From positions 3,162,001 through 3,226,000 of the forward strand of contig NZ_CP087196.1 in NCBI RefSeq assembly GCF_024749285.1: DNA of 64,000 nt, in the 5' to 3' direction. The notes beneath the pieces were generated by a model that made no database searches, had not been told where the DNA came from, and saw only the letters and a list, made by a program, of their open reading frames with translations. This stretch comes from Pseudomonas sp. B21-015. Its GTDB lineage: Bacteria; Pseudomonadota; Gammaproteobacteria; Pseudomonadales; Pseudomonadaceae. The translations under genes and the position numbers were made by a program. How positions within the stretch are numbered: position 1 is the stretch's first letter; the number at the start of each line of letters is the position of its first letter. Shown one piece after another: positions 63,951-64,000 of this stretch.

Positions 63951-64000
63951 TGATTGAGCCTGGCTTTGTTAACTGTCTGGCCCAGCAGACTAGCAGAAGC

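Overview
The window looks like the replication-terminus region of a Pseudomonas fluorescens-group chromosome. The evidence is GC-rich coding, typical Pseudomonas gene families (arcDABC, arnBCADTEF-ugd, pqi with a split pqiA, DUF5064), many REP/REPIN palindromes of the two familiar Pseudomonas kinds, and a chromosome dimer resolution site (dif) at 61907-61934.

Layout. 0-2.5 kb: a citrulline/arginine-type hydrolase (ctlX) overlapping a stand-alone arginine N-succinyltransferase (astA). 2.5-13.5 kb: an HPP membrane protein, then a probable catabolic cluster on the minus strand (argininosuccinate-lyase family enzyme, amino-acid ABC importer, two NodB-fold deacetylase/cyclic-amidase-like proteins, an MmgE/PrpD protein and an MFS transporter) with a divergent LysR regulator. 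13.5-24.3 kb: the polymyxin-resistance operon arnBCADTEF-ugd plus an extra GT39-like membrane glycosyltransferase. 24.8-28.5 kb: an Fe(III) ABC importer with a Fur-like box. 28.7-37.4 kb: an Ais-like phosphatase, the pqiAABC lipid-transport operon and a putrescine-catabolism remnant. 37.4-41.5 kb: a three-gene efflux system. 41.8-48.3 kb: small conserved proteins, a response regulator and scraps of other genes. 48.4-52.0 kb: arginine deiminase operon with a destroyed arcD. 52.9-59.8 kb: an operon with two large PLP decarboxylases (SpeF-like and Adi/Ldc-like), a PotE-like antiporter and a solute-binding protein. 60-64 kb: eroded terminus with dif and a broken tyrosine recombinase.

The most unusual property is the number of genes in the dif-proximal half (about 28.7-63 kb) that keep one or both ends but have lost the middle: a histidine kinase, potF, a gamma-glutamylputrescine-synthetase-like gene, an AraC regulator, arcD and marC, plus a TenA-like/SDR/kinase string, a SulP C-terminus and an ArnT C-terminus. 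Together with a strongly one-sided orientation of GGGNAGGG (KOPS) octamers pointing at dif, this suggests a deletion-prone terminus. No CRISPR array, rRNA, tRNA or complete insertion sequence was seen.
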